Of a stretch of DNA of 42,303 nt, positions 24,284 through 33,104 are shown piece by piece. How positions within the stretch are numbered: position 1 is the stretch's first letter; each line of letters opens with the position of its first letter. The stretch is taken from positions 1 through 42,303 of the forward strand of contig CAKOON010000008.1 in the NCBI GenBank assembly GCA_934098565.1. The letters are read 5' to 3'. The translations under genes were made by a program, and so were the position numbers. Origin of the DNA: an uncultured Bacilli bacterium. GTDB taxonomy: Bacteria > Bacillota_I > Bacilli_A > RF39 > UBA660. The notes beneath the pieces are model-generated. The model was not told the DNA's origin. It saw nothing but the letters and a program-made list of their open reading frames with translations, and searched no databases.

Positions 24284-26883
24284 AACCATTCTCCATATTT
24301 ATGAATATACAATTTTTTAACAATTAAAACTAAAAGAAAGTAAAGATTAGCTAAAGCAAATAAACAAAGATAAAAATAAAAGGGAAGCTTAACAAAATTA
24401 AAGGACTTAATTGGCCTTAAAAGAAGGGGCATAATTATTGTTAAAAGAAGGGAAAAAATAATTAAGATATTGAGCTTTTTAGAAGCGTTAGACTCCATAA
24501 AAGGAATTTTTGCAGTCCGAATATTATAAATAATAGTTAATTCAGTAACTAAGCAAGTTACAAACCAAGCCGTTTGAAAATAGGCAGCTTTATCAGGAGT
24601 ATTATATTTAAAGACAAATAAGAATAATAAAAAAGCCAAAATATCAATAACGCTACTGGTAAGTCCCATTATTATCATAAAACGTGAAATACTTTTAACA
24701 TTCCACTTTTTAGGAGTAATTAAATAGTCAGAGTCAACATTATCATTTGGAATACCTAATTGCGAGAAATCATAAATAAAATCTTGGATTAACATTTGAA
24801 TAGGAATAAGCGGTAAGAATGGTAAGAAAATGCTAGCAAGCATGATGCTGATAACATCTCCTAAATCACCACTTAAAGCCATTTTCATATACTTAATAAT
24901 ATTGCCATAAACTTTGCGTCCTTCTAAAATACCATCATAAATAACATTTAAACCCGATTTCAAAAGAATAATATCACTTGTTTCTTTCGCAATACTGGCA
25001 GCGGTATTAACAGAAATGCCAACGTCAGCACTAGATAAAGCCGGAGCGTCATTAACTCCATCGCCCATATAGCCGACAACATGGCCACTTTTTTTGTAAA
25101 GAGAGACTATCCTTTCTTTTTGAAGAGGGTTCATTCTAGCAAAAACGTCCGTTGTGTCTAGTCTATTCTTTAATTCTTCATCAGTCATTTTATCGATATC
25201 ACTGCCTAATAGGATATTAGTACTATTAAGACCTGCTAAAGAACAAATATTTTTAGTAGCATATGGATTATCCCCAGTTAATATTTTTACCTTAACATTA
25301 ATTTTATTTAGATTATTTAAAGTATTTTTAACTCCTTTTTTAGGTTCGTCTAAGAAAGCAACAAAACCAACGAAGATTAAATCTTTTTCATAAGAAGAAT
25401 TAAATTTTTCGGGAGCTGGATAGGTATTTTTTATTGCTATAGCAATAACTTGCATTCCCAAATTAGCCATTTCTTCGGCTTTGCTCGTAATTTTTTCCTT
25501 AATCTTTTTAGTTAGTAAAATATTGTCTTGCTCTATTTTTACCACTTTACAATTGGCTAAAACTTCTTCTAAAGCGCCTTTAGTAATCATGAGATAACTA
25601 TCTTTATTTTTGACAACAACACTTTGTTTCCTTCTGGTATAATCAAAAGGAATCTCATCGATTTTTTCATATTTAGTAGTTAAAGAGTTTATTTTATTTT
25701 TAGTGCCATATGCAATAATGGCTTTATCGACCAAATTTTTGATGCCGGTACTATAGGTACTGTTAAGATAAGCATATTCTAAAACATTTTTACTTTCTAA
25801 ACCAGTCGCATCGATATGCTTTTCCAAAACGATTTTGTTTTCTGTTAAGGTACCAGTTTTATCAGTACATAAAATATCTATAGAGCCTAAATTTTGAATA
25901 GAAGATATATCTTTAACCAAGACATCTTTTTGCGCTAAACGCTTACTACCTTTAGAAAGGTTAACATTAACTATCATTGGTAACATACTAGGAGTAATAC
26001 CAACCGCTACGGATAAAGCAAAAAGAAGAGCTTCACTAAAATTTTGTTTAATAAGGCCATCAACAATAATGACAAAAAGACAAACTACTATCATATATTT
26101 AATTAGTAATTTAGAAATACTTTTAATTCCTTCTTGGAAATTGGTATTATCTTTAGTAAATTTTATCTTTTTCCCAACATTTCCTAAATAAGTAGCAAGG
26201 CCAGTTTTTAAAACTAAACCAGTCCCAAGACCACTGACGACATTACTCCCCATGAGGGCAATATTAGAAATATCAAACAAATTAGAACTATCATTTTCTA
26301 AGGATGGTATTTTTTCAACTAGGATGCTTTCACCAGTATAGTTAGCTTGATTAAGAAATAAATCTTTACTTTCAAGAATTTTAATATCAGCAGGAATAAT
26401 CGAACCGGCATTAAGTTTTATAATATCACCAGGGACAATTTCAGTAATATTAATTTCGGTAGGGATTTTACTACGAATAGCAATGACTTTTGTCGTTACT
26501 TTCTTTTTTAATTTTTGATTAAATTTATAAATCGAATAATCTTCCCAAAAACGAATACAGGCACTTATAATAGCAATTAAAAAAATAATAATACTACCCA
26601 AAGTATCTTTTAGTAAGAAGTTAACAATACCTAAGAAAATTAAAATTAGAATAAATTCATCTTTAAAAGAAGCAATAGCGAAGCTAAAGAGATTCTTTTT
26701 ATTATCTTTAATAGTTATATTGGGACCTACTGTTTCTAAGATATTACTAGCTTTTTTAGTACTTAGCCCATCCACGGAAGTTTCATACTTTCTTAATAAT
26801 TCTTCATTAGTGCATTTTGCTAAATTTAAATACTCTTTTTGATAATCTATATTAGTTTTAATATTATTATTGTTATTATTCAT
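24280..26883 (-). CDS. mgtA: Magnesium-type P-type ATPase (MgtA/MgtB family)
   Basis: 867 aa, the family length. TGES (183-186) is in the actuator domain. The AVGITPSMLPMIV helix near 293-305 closely matches MgtA. The phosphorylated D341 is in DKTGTLTE. IPFDYTRRKQSVVV, VGYMGDGVNDAPALSSADVGISV and IYDFSQLGIPNDNVD also follow MgtA. The last helices complete a ten-segment P3B layout. The family moves Mg2+ into the cell. The N-terminus starts with an Asn run. The stop is TGA, which shows TGA is not read as Trp. The leader is too short (about 20 bases) for an Mg2+ riboswitch. Confidence 0.92.
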   Translation of the reverse strand: MNNNNNNIKTNIDYQKEYLNLAKCTNEELLRKYETSVDGLSTKKASNILETVGPNITIKDNKKNLFSFAIASFKDEFILILIFLGIVNFLLKDTLGSIIIFLIAIISACIRFWEDYSIYKFNQKLKKKVTTKVIAIRSKIPTEINITEIVPGDIIKLNAGSIIPADIKILESKDLFLNQANYTGESILVEKIPSLENDSSNLFDISNIALMGSNVVSGLGTGLVLKTGLATYLGNVGKKIKFTKDNTNFQEGIKSISKLLIKYMIVVCLFVIIVDGLIKQNFSEALLFALSVAVGITPSMLPMIVNVNLSKGSKRLAQKDVLVKDISSIQNLGSIDILCTDKTGTLTENKIVLEKHIDATGLESKNVLEYAYLNSTYSTGIKNLVDKAIIAYGTKNKINSLTTKYEKIDEIPFDYTRRKQSVVVKNKDSYLMITKGALEEVLANCKVVKIEQDNILLTKKIKEKITSKAEEMANLGMQVIAIAIKNTYPAPEKFNSSYEKDLIFVGFVAFLDEPKKGVKNTLNNLNKINVKVKILTGDNPYATKNICSLAGLNSTNILLGSDIDKMTDEELKNRLDTTDVFARMNPLQKERIVSLYKKSGHVVGYMGDGVNDAPALSSADVGISVNTAASIAKETSDIILLKSGLNVIYDGILEGRKVYGNIIKYMKMALSGDLGDVISIMLASIFLPFLPLIPIQMLIQDFIYDFSQLGIPNDNVDSDYLITPKKWNVKSISRFMIIMGLTSSVIDILAFLLFLFVFKYNTPDKAAYFQTAWFVTCLVTELTIIYNIRTAKIPFMESNASKKLNILIIFSLLLTIIMPLLLRPIKSFNFVKLPFYFYLCLFALANLYFLLVLIVKKLYIHKYGEWL

Positions 26884-26904
26884 ATCTATACTCCTAACAA
26901 TATA

Positions 26905-26913
26905 AGTATAGCA
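26905..26913 (-). promoter_or_regulatory. Extended -10 promoter of mgtA
   Basis: TGCTATACT on the minus strand, 21 bases before the ATG. GGAG lies between. Confidence 0.6.
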
Positions 26914-26947
26914 TTATTTTTTCTAAGATGAGCAATTTTTTGACAAG

Positions 26948-26973
26948 AAAAAAACAAGTTTTTTAAGCTTGTT
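26948..26973 (-). terminator. Terminator of the coiled-coil operon
   Basis: On the minus strand AACAAG pairs with CTTGTT (26973-26968 with 26958-26953). A seven-base T-run follows. It overlaps the stop of the 82-aa gene. Confidence 0.7.
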
Positions 26974-27211
26974 CTTCACGATATTTTTGAATAAGTAAAG
27001 GTGCGATTTTGGTAACTTCTTCATCTTCAAGCGCTAATAATTTTAAGGAACTATTTTCACTTACTAATCCTTTTACTAAGAAATCATTAGTATTAATTTC
27101 ATCTTTATCTAAATCACACTCAGTTAATAAAACATAATTTTTATTTTCTAATGTTATTTTTTCTAAAACATAATAAGTTTTATCATCAGTTTTAATTATT
27201 CTATTTTTCAT
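26963..27211 (-). CDS. Small acidic DUF1292-like protein, downstream copy
   Basis: 82 aa, acidic. The pattern Y-x-V-L-E, then N-Y-V-L-L, then an acidic middle and an L-x-x-L-x-D/E end resembles DUF1292 (YrzB-type) proteins. It shares this layout with the gene at 29466, so the two look like paralogs on either side of the coiled-coil protein. Start overlaps the stop of the 750-aa gene by one base. Function unknown. Confidence 0.65.
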   Translation of the reverse strand: MKNRIIKTDDKTYYVLEKITLENKNYVLLTECDLDKDEINTNDFLVKGLVSENSSLKLLALEDEEVTKIAPLLIQKYREEQA

Positions 27212-29463
27212 TAACGCCCTAGCCCCTTTCCTACTTCATTAGCTACTTTTCCTAGAGATTTAACAACATCTTCAGGTATCCAAGCATAGCCCTTACCATC
27301 AGGTTGTAAAAAGCTACACCAAACTTTCCCATTAACAGTAACTTTTTTATCTAAAGTGACAGCTTTGCCAGCTTGCGTAAGTAGATTAACAGCATTATTA
27401 CTGCCAGAGTAAACATAACCATCAGGAATATTACTTAAATCATAGACATCGCCAACACTTAAAGACGTTATGACATCGGTTGGAGCATCTAAATCTGAAA
27501 CTTGGGTAAATTCCAAATTGGGGCTACTGGAAGAACTACTGGAAGAACTACTGCTAGCCAAAGATGAAGCATTACTCTCAGCAATTATAGGTTTGGGTGA
27601 ATTAAATTTATCAGCTATATTTTGAAAAACTGTCTTACCAGTCGCTATTTCTACGAGATTACCCGCTATATAACCGACTGATACGCCATTTAGGAAGAGA
27701 TTAATATTTTTATACTTTAGTTTTTCATCAATTTTCTTTAAGCCACTTTGAATTTTTTCTGGTAATATTTTCTTTGCTTCTGCTTTAATTACTTCGGAAA
27801 TAGTTGTAATTTGTTCTTTATCTTTATGTTTAGAATTATAGATATTAATTCCTTTATCAATGACATTTCCAGCTAACTTTGCACCGGCAAAAATCATTCT
27901 GACAGTACCAACTCCAGGAACGCTTGACAATACTAATCCGGTAGCAATACCTGCTGCTACAAGGCCGGCAGATTTAGCATAAGTTTTCCAGTCTTTACGA
28001 ACATTACTAACTTTTTGTTTTTTACAAGCGTTAGTAATCTCAGTTATTAATGCAGCAATAATCTTTTCTTTGTTAGAATCGTCTGCTAAAATCTCGAATT
28101 CCTCTTGCTCTTCTAAGAACTTTTTGATATCTTCAGATGTAAATTCTTTTCCATTGAAGTTTTTAATTGCTTTGGCTTCTAAATCTTTAATTAAATCAAG
28201 TTTATCTTTAGCACTTTCATAATTTCCAATGGCTTTTTTACTGTTAGTAATGTAGTCCATCTCTTTTCTTAAAGGTTCAGCCTTATCATTAGCGTTCTTA
28301 AGTTTTTCTTCAGTCAATTTATGCTCTTCTTTTAACTTAGCAGCTTTATCTAATAATTCTTGATGTTCTTTAGCAAAATCATGTCCATATAAATATTTAT
28401 GATAGTTTTCTAAATCTTTTAATTCTTTTTCTCTTTTAATAATTTCATCAGCATATTGAAGATTTTTTAATTTTTCTTGTTCTGATTTCATATAAACATC
28501 AAAATTTAAATCACTTAGAACTAAATTCTTATTTTTTGCTTGAAAGTCTTTAAATGTTTTTTCATTAAGCAGATCAGATAATTTAGCTTTTTTTTGGCCT
28601 AAGAGTTCTAAATTTTCTTCATGTAATTTCTTAGTTTCTTCATCTTTATTTACGATTAGCATAGCTTCGCTTTGCATAACATCTTTTTCTAAATTTTCAA
28701 CTTCTTTTTTCAACTCTTCAATTTTTGATGTTAATTCAGCTGAACTATACTTTTGACAAATAATTCTTGTTTTTCTATCTTCTTCTACTCTGTCAATAAA
28801 TAAAGAAATATTATGACATACTGCTTCTAAATCTTTAGTATCTTTACCATCTTTTTGGAGATTTTCAATCTTATTATTAATAGCAAATTGTTGATTTTTT
28901 AGTCTATCTAATCCCTCATCAGCTGTTGGCAACTTATCTACGGCACAATCTTCAGGATATGTTTCACTTAACTTAGCAATCATTTCTTGAATTTTGGTAT
29001 TTTCAGCTGCTTCTTCTTTTTGAAAGAAACTAGAGCGTCTAAATAAATATTTTTGAAATTCATGAAGTTCTTGGGCTTGTTTAGCAGCTTCTTCTAGCTT
29101 TTTAATTTCTTCTTCTTGCGATTTTTTAGTTGCTTTTAAAGAAGATATTTCATTTTCTAGTTCTTCAATCTCAACACGAAGTTTTTTATCATCATATTTC
29201 TTAGCTAATAAATTACTTAGCATAACTTTAATACCTTCAATTTCTTCATCAGTTGGTGTCTTTAAGTTAAAAAGAGTATTAACAGCTTCTTCAAATGTCT
29301 TTTTTTGCTCTTCTAAGTTTTTTCTTTCTTCTTCACTTAAAGACTCATCTTTAAGCTTTTCATCTATTTCTTTAACTTCTTTACTTAAAAAGTCCATATA
29401 AGCTTTTCTAATCTTAATAGCGCTTAAGTTTTTAGAATTTTCTAGTTCATTTAATTCATCCAT
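27211..29463 (-). CDS. Large coiled-coil protein with central hydrophobic segment and SH3-like C-terminus
   Basis: 750 aa. Residues about 10-480 are almost all charged heptad-rich helix (long Glu/Lys/Leu runs), a long coiled coil. A Gly/Ala-rich hydrophobic stretch (about 500-535, around GLVAAGIATGLVL) could be a membrane hairpin. A serine run near 640-650 follows. The C-terminal 90 residues (GDVYDLSN..., VNGKVWCSFL, GKGYAWIPEDVV) look like a bacterial SH3 domain. The topology suggests a cytoplasmic coiled coil linked through the membrane to an outside wall-binding module. It is flanked by two small related genes in one operon. I know no named homolog. Confidence 0.8.
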   Translation of the reverse strand: MDELNELENSKNLSAIKIRKAYMDFLSKEVKEIDEKLKDESLSEEERKNLEEQKKTFEEAVNTLFNLKTPTDEEIEGIKVMLSNLLAKKYDDKKLRVEIEELENEISSLKATKKSQEEEIKKLEEAAKQAQELHEFQKYLFRRSSFFQKEEAAENTKIQEMIAKLSETYPEDCAVDKLPTADEGLDRLKNQQFAINNKIENLQKDGKDTKDLEAVCHNISLFIDRVEEDRKTRIICQKYSSAELTSKIEELKKEVENLEKDVMQSEAMLIVNKDEETKKLHEENLELLGQKKAKLSDLLNEKTFKDFQAKNKNLVLSDLNFDVYMKSEQEKLKNLQYADEIIKREKELKDLENYHKYLYGHDFAKEHQELLDKAAKLKEEHKLTEEKLKNANDKAEPLRKEMDYITNSKKAIGNYESAKDKLDLIKDLEAKAIKNFNGKEFTSEDIKKFLEEQEEFEILADDSNKEKIIAALITEITNACKKQKVSNVRKDWKTYAKSAGLVAAGIATGLVLSSVPGVGTVRMIFAGAKLAGNVIDKGINIYNSKHKDKEQITTISEVIKAEAKKILPEKIQSGLKKIDEKLKYKNINLFLNGVSVGYIAGNLVEIATGKTVFQNIADKFNSPKPIIAESNASSLASSSSSSSSSSSPNLEFTQVSDLDAPTDVITSLSVGDVYDLSNIPDGYVYSGSNNAVNLLTQAGKAVTLDKKVTVNGKVWCSFLQPDGKGYAWIPEDVVKSLGKVANEVGKGLGR
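27526..27553. repeat. 12-bp tandem repeat coding the serine linker
   Basis: ACTGGAAGAACT occurs at 27526-27537 and 27538-27549, with a partial third copy. On the minus strand it encodes Ser-Ser-Ser-Ser. Copy changes would keep the frame. Confidence 0.85.
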
Positions 29464-29465
29464 TT

Positions 29466-29708
29466 CTAGACCTCTTTTTCTTTCTTTAGTTTTTCACTAA
29501 ACTCAGTTAATAACTCATCAATAAGAGTATTATCACTTAAGAAGATTACTTCGCCATTATCTTCTTCCAGACAATAATATTCTTTAGTTGGTTCTTCACC
29601 TTTTAATTTATTAACAAATAAGTAATGTTTATTATTTTTATGAGTGTCTTCTAAGATAATATAATCATTATAATTTAGAGTAAAGACACTGCCACTAGTC
29701 AAATCCAT
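29466..29708 (-). CDS. Small acidic DUF1292-like protein, upstream copy
   Basis: 80 aa. It starts with a strand pattern VFTLNYNDYIILED, then YLFVNKLKGEE, then an acidic FLSDNTLIDELLTEF end. Layout matches the 26963 gene. AGGAGG lies before the ATG, and a strong promoter is just upstream. The 750-aa coiled-coil gene begins two bases after its stop, so the three form one operon. Function unknown. Confidence 0.7.
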   Translation of the reverse strand: MDLTSGSVFTLNYNDYIILEDTHKNNKHYLFVNKLKGEEPTKEYYCLEEDNGEVIFLSDNTLIDELLTEFSEKLKKEKEV

Positions 29709-29731
29709 ACTAGCCTCCTATTCTTTTTTTA

Positions 29732-29761
29732 TGATACCATTACTACTAGTATTTTGTCAAT
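29732..29761 (-). promoter_or_regulatory. Promoter of the coiled-coil operon
   Basis: Minus strand: consensus TTGACA (29761-29756), 18-base spacer, TATCAT (29737-29732) with TGG before it (extended -10). It starts just after the stop of the 163-aa gene. Confidence 0.75.
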
Positions 29762-29763
29762 TT

Positions 29764-30255
29764 CTATCCCTTTAATCTACTACTCTTTAGAGAGTTATTT
29801 TCACTTAGGAAACGATTAAAAGTTGCGGGAGCTAATTCATCTTGATAGCCTTCGATTTCTGTAAAACTTGGTCGGAAGTCTACAACGCATGGATTAGCTT
29901 CAATAATAATATGATAGTTTTGAAAAGATAATAAAGTCTTTGTAATTAAGTCTCTTTTTTCTTCATAATTTTCGGGTAATATTAAAGTACAATGGAGATG
30001 GTTAACTTTTTCAGTCGTATTAAGGATGACAATATTACCCATCTTGGCACAAAAATATATTAAATCATAGATGTCTGTATTATAAGATAGGCTTTGGAAA
30101 AATTTATTTTGAGGATAAGTTTCTTTTAAGAAGTTAAGCAAGATTGAGGCATGAGTCCCACTATAGTTATTGGCATACTCACTAGTCTTAATAAGTCCTA
30201 AGCCTTTAATTTCATTTTGCGAGTTTATAATTACGACACGGTTATTATTTAACAT
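29764..30255 (-). CDS. Hypothetical protein, last gene of the HD/transglutaminase unit
   Basis: 163 aa, soluble, no membrane segment. Visible features: an N-terminal NNNRVVIINSQNEIKGLGLI strand region, a middle VNHLHCTLILPENYEEKRD and a C-terminal VVDFRPSFTEIEG. The NH-x-H-C stretch might bind metal, but this is weak. It lies 22 bases downstream of the HD-domain gene with a good ribosome site (GAAAGGAA), so it is probably cotranscribed. No family recognised. Confidence 0.65.
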   Translation of the reverse strand: MLNNNRVVIINSQNEIKGLGLIKTSEYANNYSGTHASILLNFLKETYPQNKFFQSLSYNTDIYDLIYFCAKMGNIVILNTTEKVNHLHCTLILPENYEEKRDLITKTLLSFQNYHIIIEANPCVVDFRPSFTEIEGYQDELAPATFNRFLSENNSLKSSRLKG

Positions 30256-30277
30256 AAAAATTCCTTTCTTCTATAAC

Positions 30278-31807
30278 CTATTCTTTTTTCCCTAAAGTTA
30301 AAACATATTCGGCTTCTCCTTGAAAAGCATTATAAAGGGGATTCGTTTTTTCTATCATTAATTTAGTAACATCAAAGACTGTTAAATTATCTTTAGGAAG
30401 ATATTCTCTATAATAGTCATTTAAAATTAATCCTAAGAGATTATTAATGGGTGTTAAGAGAAGTTCTAACTTAACAGCTAGTTCAGCTTGTTCATCTATT
30501 CTTACTAATCTTGGTTTTTGAAAATGCTTATAAATAGCATCTTCATACTCTTTAAATAACTCCGTAAATAAAGGGATTTCTTCCATTTTCTTTGGATAAT
30601 TAATACTACTCAAGAACATATTAATCTTATGTTTAATAATACTAGTATTAAAATTATTATATAAGTATCTAGCCTCGGTTAAAGGCATATCTCCAGTACT
30701 TCTTGATAAGACAATTGCTCTTATATCACTAGGATTAATCTTATGAAATACATATCTTTCATCAGGATGACAAGAAATAGAACAAGGTAGAGAGTTTTCT
30801 TTAGCATAGGCAAGATTAGCTAAGTCAACAGGATTATATATCCTAATATTTTGACAGACAAAGGTTATACCTGTATTAATGAAGATTTCGGAAGCGGTAT
30901 TATGTTCGTGGGTATTTCCTAAAGAAAATAATTTAGCCGGAACAACTGAAATCCAATAGTAACCATTACCACCATTAAAATTATTGACGCCTTGCAAGTG
31001 CATTTTTGCTAAAGCGGCTCGAGAAAGAATCCCATTTTGTAAAACAGAATCTATTTTATAGTAATCACAACCAATACTATGTAAAACACAACCCTCTTCA
31101 CTCGTTAATAAGCTGCAATCTGGTTTTTTTAGTGTCAAATGATTATAAATTGCATTTAATTCACCAGCGAAATTAGCTAAATTTTTTGAAATTGGATATT
31201 TTAATCTTTCAACTTTTAAACTGGCTGGATCGTAATCACCAAATCGTTTGCGGTCTAAGGCATCAGCATCTTTTAGCATAAATGCTAGGCGTTTATAACG
31301 GTACTCATTAGCCTCACTAATATTATATAAATCAAGATTGGCATCTAAAAGATAGGGATAAGTTTCGTAATCCTGGGAATGAAAATCAGTTATAGCCTGT
31401 AAGATTCCTAGATTTTGTTTATCTTGATAAAAAGGATTACTTGTAAAAATATTAATTTTCTCAAAACGAAGAGCGCTTGTACGCCCATGAGTTTCATCTT
31501 CGGCTTCGCCAACCCGGCCAATATCATGGAAAGCTGCGGCGTCACATAAAATATTTAAATCAGCTTGACTTAAATCATTGTCAAGGCCAATTATCATTGC
31601 ATATAGCATAACTTTCTCACTATGATAGATACCATGAAAGGCACTCTTATAAAGGTATTCCTTGTTAGAATATAAAAAGGCTAACTTTTGCAAATAAAAT
31701 GCTTTGGCTTCGAAACTCAAATTCTCTAGAATTTTACTTACTTCAACTGTATTACTAATATCAATATCGCCCCTAAAAATTCTTTCTATTATACTTCTTG
31801 TTGTCAT
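30278..31807 (-). CDS. HD-domain phosphohydrolase with possible ADP-ribosyltransferase-like C-terminal half
   Basis: 509 aa. The N-terminal half is an HD domain: H58 and H62 (HGIYH), H94-D95 (FHDIGR), H107 (THG), H143 and D180/D182 in MLKDADALDRKRFGD. The full set of metal ligands is present. HD enzymes hydrolyse nucleotides or second messengers; the substrate is unknown. From about 243 the sequence changes: HSIGCDYYKIDSVLQNGILSR resembles the start of ART-fold domains (H, then sIL.nGIlsR), followed by GYYWISVVP and RAIVLSRSTGD. That second assignment is tentative. It overlaps the end of the transglutaminase-like gene by 35 bases. Confidence 0.8.
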   Translation of the reverse strand: MTTRSIIERIFRGDIDISNTVEVSKILENLSFEAKAFYLQKLAFLYSNKEYLYKSAFHGIYHSEKVMLYAMIIGLDNDLSQADLNILCDAAAFHDIGRVGEAEDETHGRTSALRFEKINIFTSNPFYQDKQNLGILQAITDFHSQDYETYPYLLDANLDLYNISEANEYRYKRLAFMLKDADALDRKRFGDYDPASLKVERLKYPISKNLANFAGELNAIYNHLTLKKPDCSLLTSEEGCVLHSIGCDYYKIDSVLQNGILSRAALAKMHLQGVNNFNGGNGYYWISVVPAKLFSLGNTHEHNTASEIFINTGITFVCQNIRIYNPVDLANLAYAKENSLPCSISCHPDERYVFHKINPSDIRAIVLSRSTGDMPLTEARYLYNNFNTSIIKHKINMFLSSINYPKKMEEIPLFTELFKEYEDAIYKHFQKPRLVRIDEQAELAVKLELLLTPINNLLGLILNDYYREYLPKDNLTVFDVTKLMIEKTNPLYNAFQGEAEYVLTLGKKE

Positions 31808-33035
31808 TTTCTTCGTTCACTTTCTCTTCAATAGCTGGTAGAATAGCATAAGCTCGAACAGAATCAACATCCATATTACAATACTCTACTTTACTTTCCC
31901 TATCATAAGTTGGGTCAAGATAACGCCATTCATTATCTATTTTTATTCTTAATAAAGCATGATTTGTACCACTACTATTTTCTAAATCACGCATATCATG
32001 ACAATAAACAGTTTGACTTTCTAAACCTAAAATAGAAGCCATAACGTGTAAAAGATTTACTATCCCTTCACAATTTCCTTTTTTTAGACGATAAGTTATA
32101 AAACTATTATGAAGATAAGTTAAGCTTTGCTCATAATATTCAGGAACACTACCGTTGTTATTTTCTTTGATTTTGATATATTCACTATTGCGCCTTTTTA
32201 TATCATCAATAGCTAAAGGAATTGCACAACCAAACTGATATAAATAAGTCATCTGGTCAGCTGGGGATAAATTTAATGCTCCATTATCATGCATCCTCCT
32301 ATTTAATTTGGTATAAAGGTCGGTTAATTCACCCAAAGTTATAGTAGTATAATTACTAAAACCACTAGCCTCAGAAAATTTAATATCACGATTTATCCCT
32401 CCTGTTAGAGATTCGTTATAAATAATATTGGCATATCTGGTAGCAGTTTCTTTATTCATATTTTTCTTTAATTCATTTAAAAACCATAAATAGGCATCAA
32501 TATCAATTATACATCTTTTAGCATCCAAGGTATTTCGTAAAAATTGTTCAAAATTTGGAAAAGACATAATATGGTTGCCAACTAAACAAACATCAACCAA
32601 GTTATGAAGACTAAATGTTCCCGTAATCTCTTTTAAACGGGGATTATTAATTAGAATTAGTCTTTTTAACTTTTTTAGATTAGCTAAATTTATTCTTTCT
32701 AAATTAACATCATTAGTTATTTCTAATTCTTCTAAGTTAACGAGATTTTCAATCGGTTCAAAATCAGTGATACTATTAGAGTAAAAGTTATCTTCATAAG
32801 TTCCATAAAAGACTTCTCGATAATCCATATTGCTAATTTTCAACTTTTTTAGATTAGGCAAGAAAGCAAGAAAGGAAATATCACTGGCATTTTCCAAGGT
32901 TACTTTGGTTATAAGACGTAGCTCTTCTTCTGTAAAATTACTAAAATTCGGATTAAAAATTGTTAAGCAACGGTCATAGCCCATTTTCTTTAAAATATTA
33001 TCAATTATGATTGCTGTACTTTGAGAGAAAGTCAT
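31773..33035 (-). CDS. Leucine-rich-repeat protein with transglutaminase-like domain
   Basis: 420 aa from ATG 33035 (ribosome site GGGTGTGAT). The longer frame begins at a TTG that is part of the -35 box, so it is rejected. Residues about 55-165 hold degenerate LRRs (LKKLKIS, LEELEIT, LKRLILINNPRL). The C-terminal domain has the papain-like triad C322 (GNCEG), H359 (TNHALLRI) and D374 (YLDPTYD), as in bacterial transglutaminase-like cysteine peptidases. There is no signal peptide, so it is cytoplasmic. It heads an operon with the HD protein and the 163-aa protein. Confidence 0.85.
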   Translation of the reverse strand: MTFSQSTAIIIDNILKKMGYDRCLTIFNPNFSNFTEEELRLITKVTLENASDISFLAFLPNLKKLKISNMDYREVFYGTYEDNFYSNSITDFEPIENLVNLEELEITNDVNLERINLANLKKLKRLILINNPRLKEITGTFSLHNLVDVCLVGNHIMSFPNFEQFLRNTLDAKRCIIDIDAYLWFLNELKKNMNKETATRYANIIYNESLTGGINRDIKFSEASGFSNYTTITLGELTDLYTKLNRRMHDNGALNLSPADQMTYLYQFGCAIPLAIDDIKRRNSEYIKIKENNNGSVPEYYEQSLTYLHNSFITYRLKKGNCEGIVNLLHVMASILGLESQTVYCHDMRDLENSSGTNHALLRIKIDNEWRYLDPTYDRESKVEYCNMDVDSVRAYAILPAIEEKVNEENDNKKYNRKNF

Positions 33036-33063
33036 AAAATCACACCCTTTTTTATTGAGGCCT

Positions 33064-33092
33064 ATAATAGCATAGTTGGTATTGCTTGTCAA
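33064..33092 (-). promoter_or_regulatory. Promoter of the LRR/transglutaminase operon
   Basis: Minus strand: consensus TTGACA (33092-33087), 17-base spacer, TATTAT (33069-33064). Confidence 0.8.
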
Positions 33093-33104
33093 TTTTTTTT
33101 AAAT

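Noticed and set aside
26884..26962. Mg2+ riboswitch before mgtA
   Set aside because: The promoter -10 lies 21 bases before the ATG, so there is no room for an M-box.
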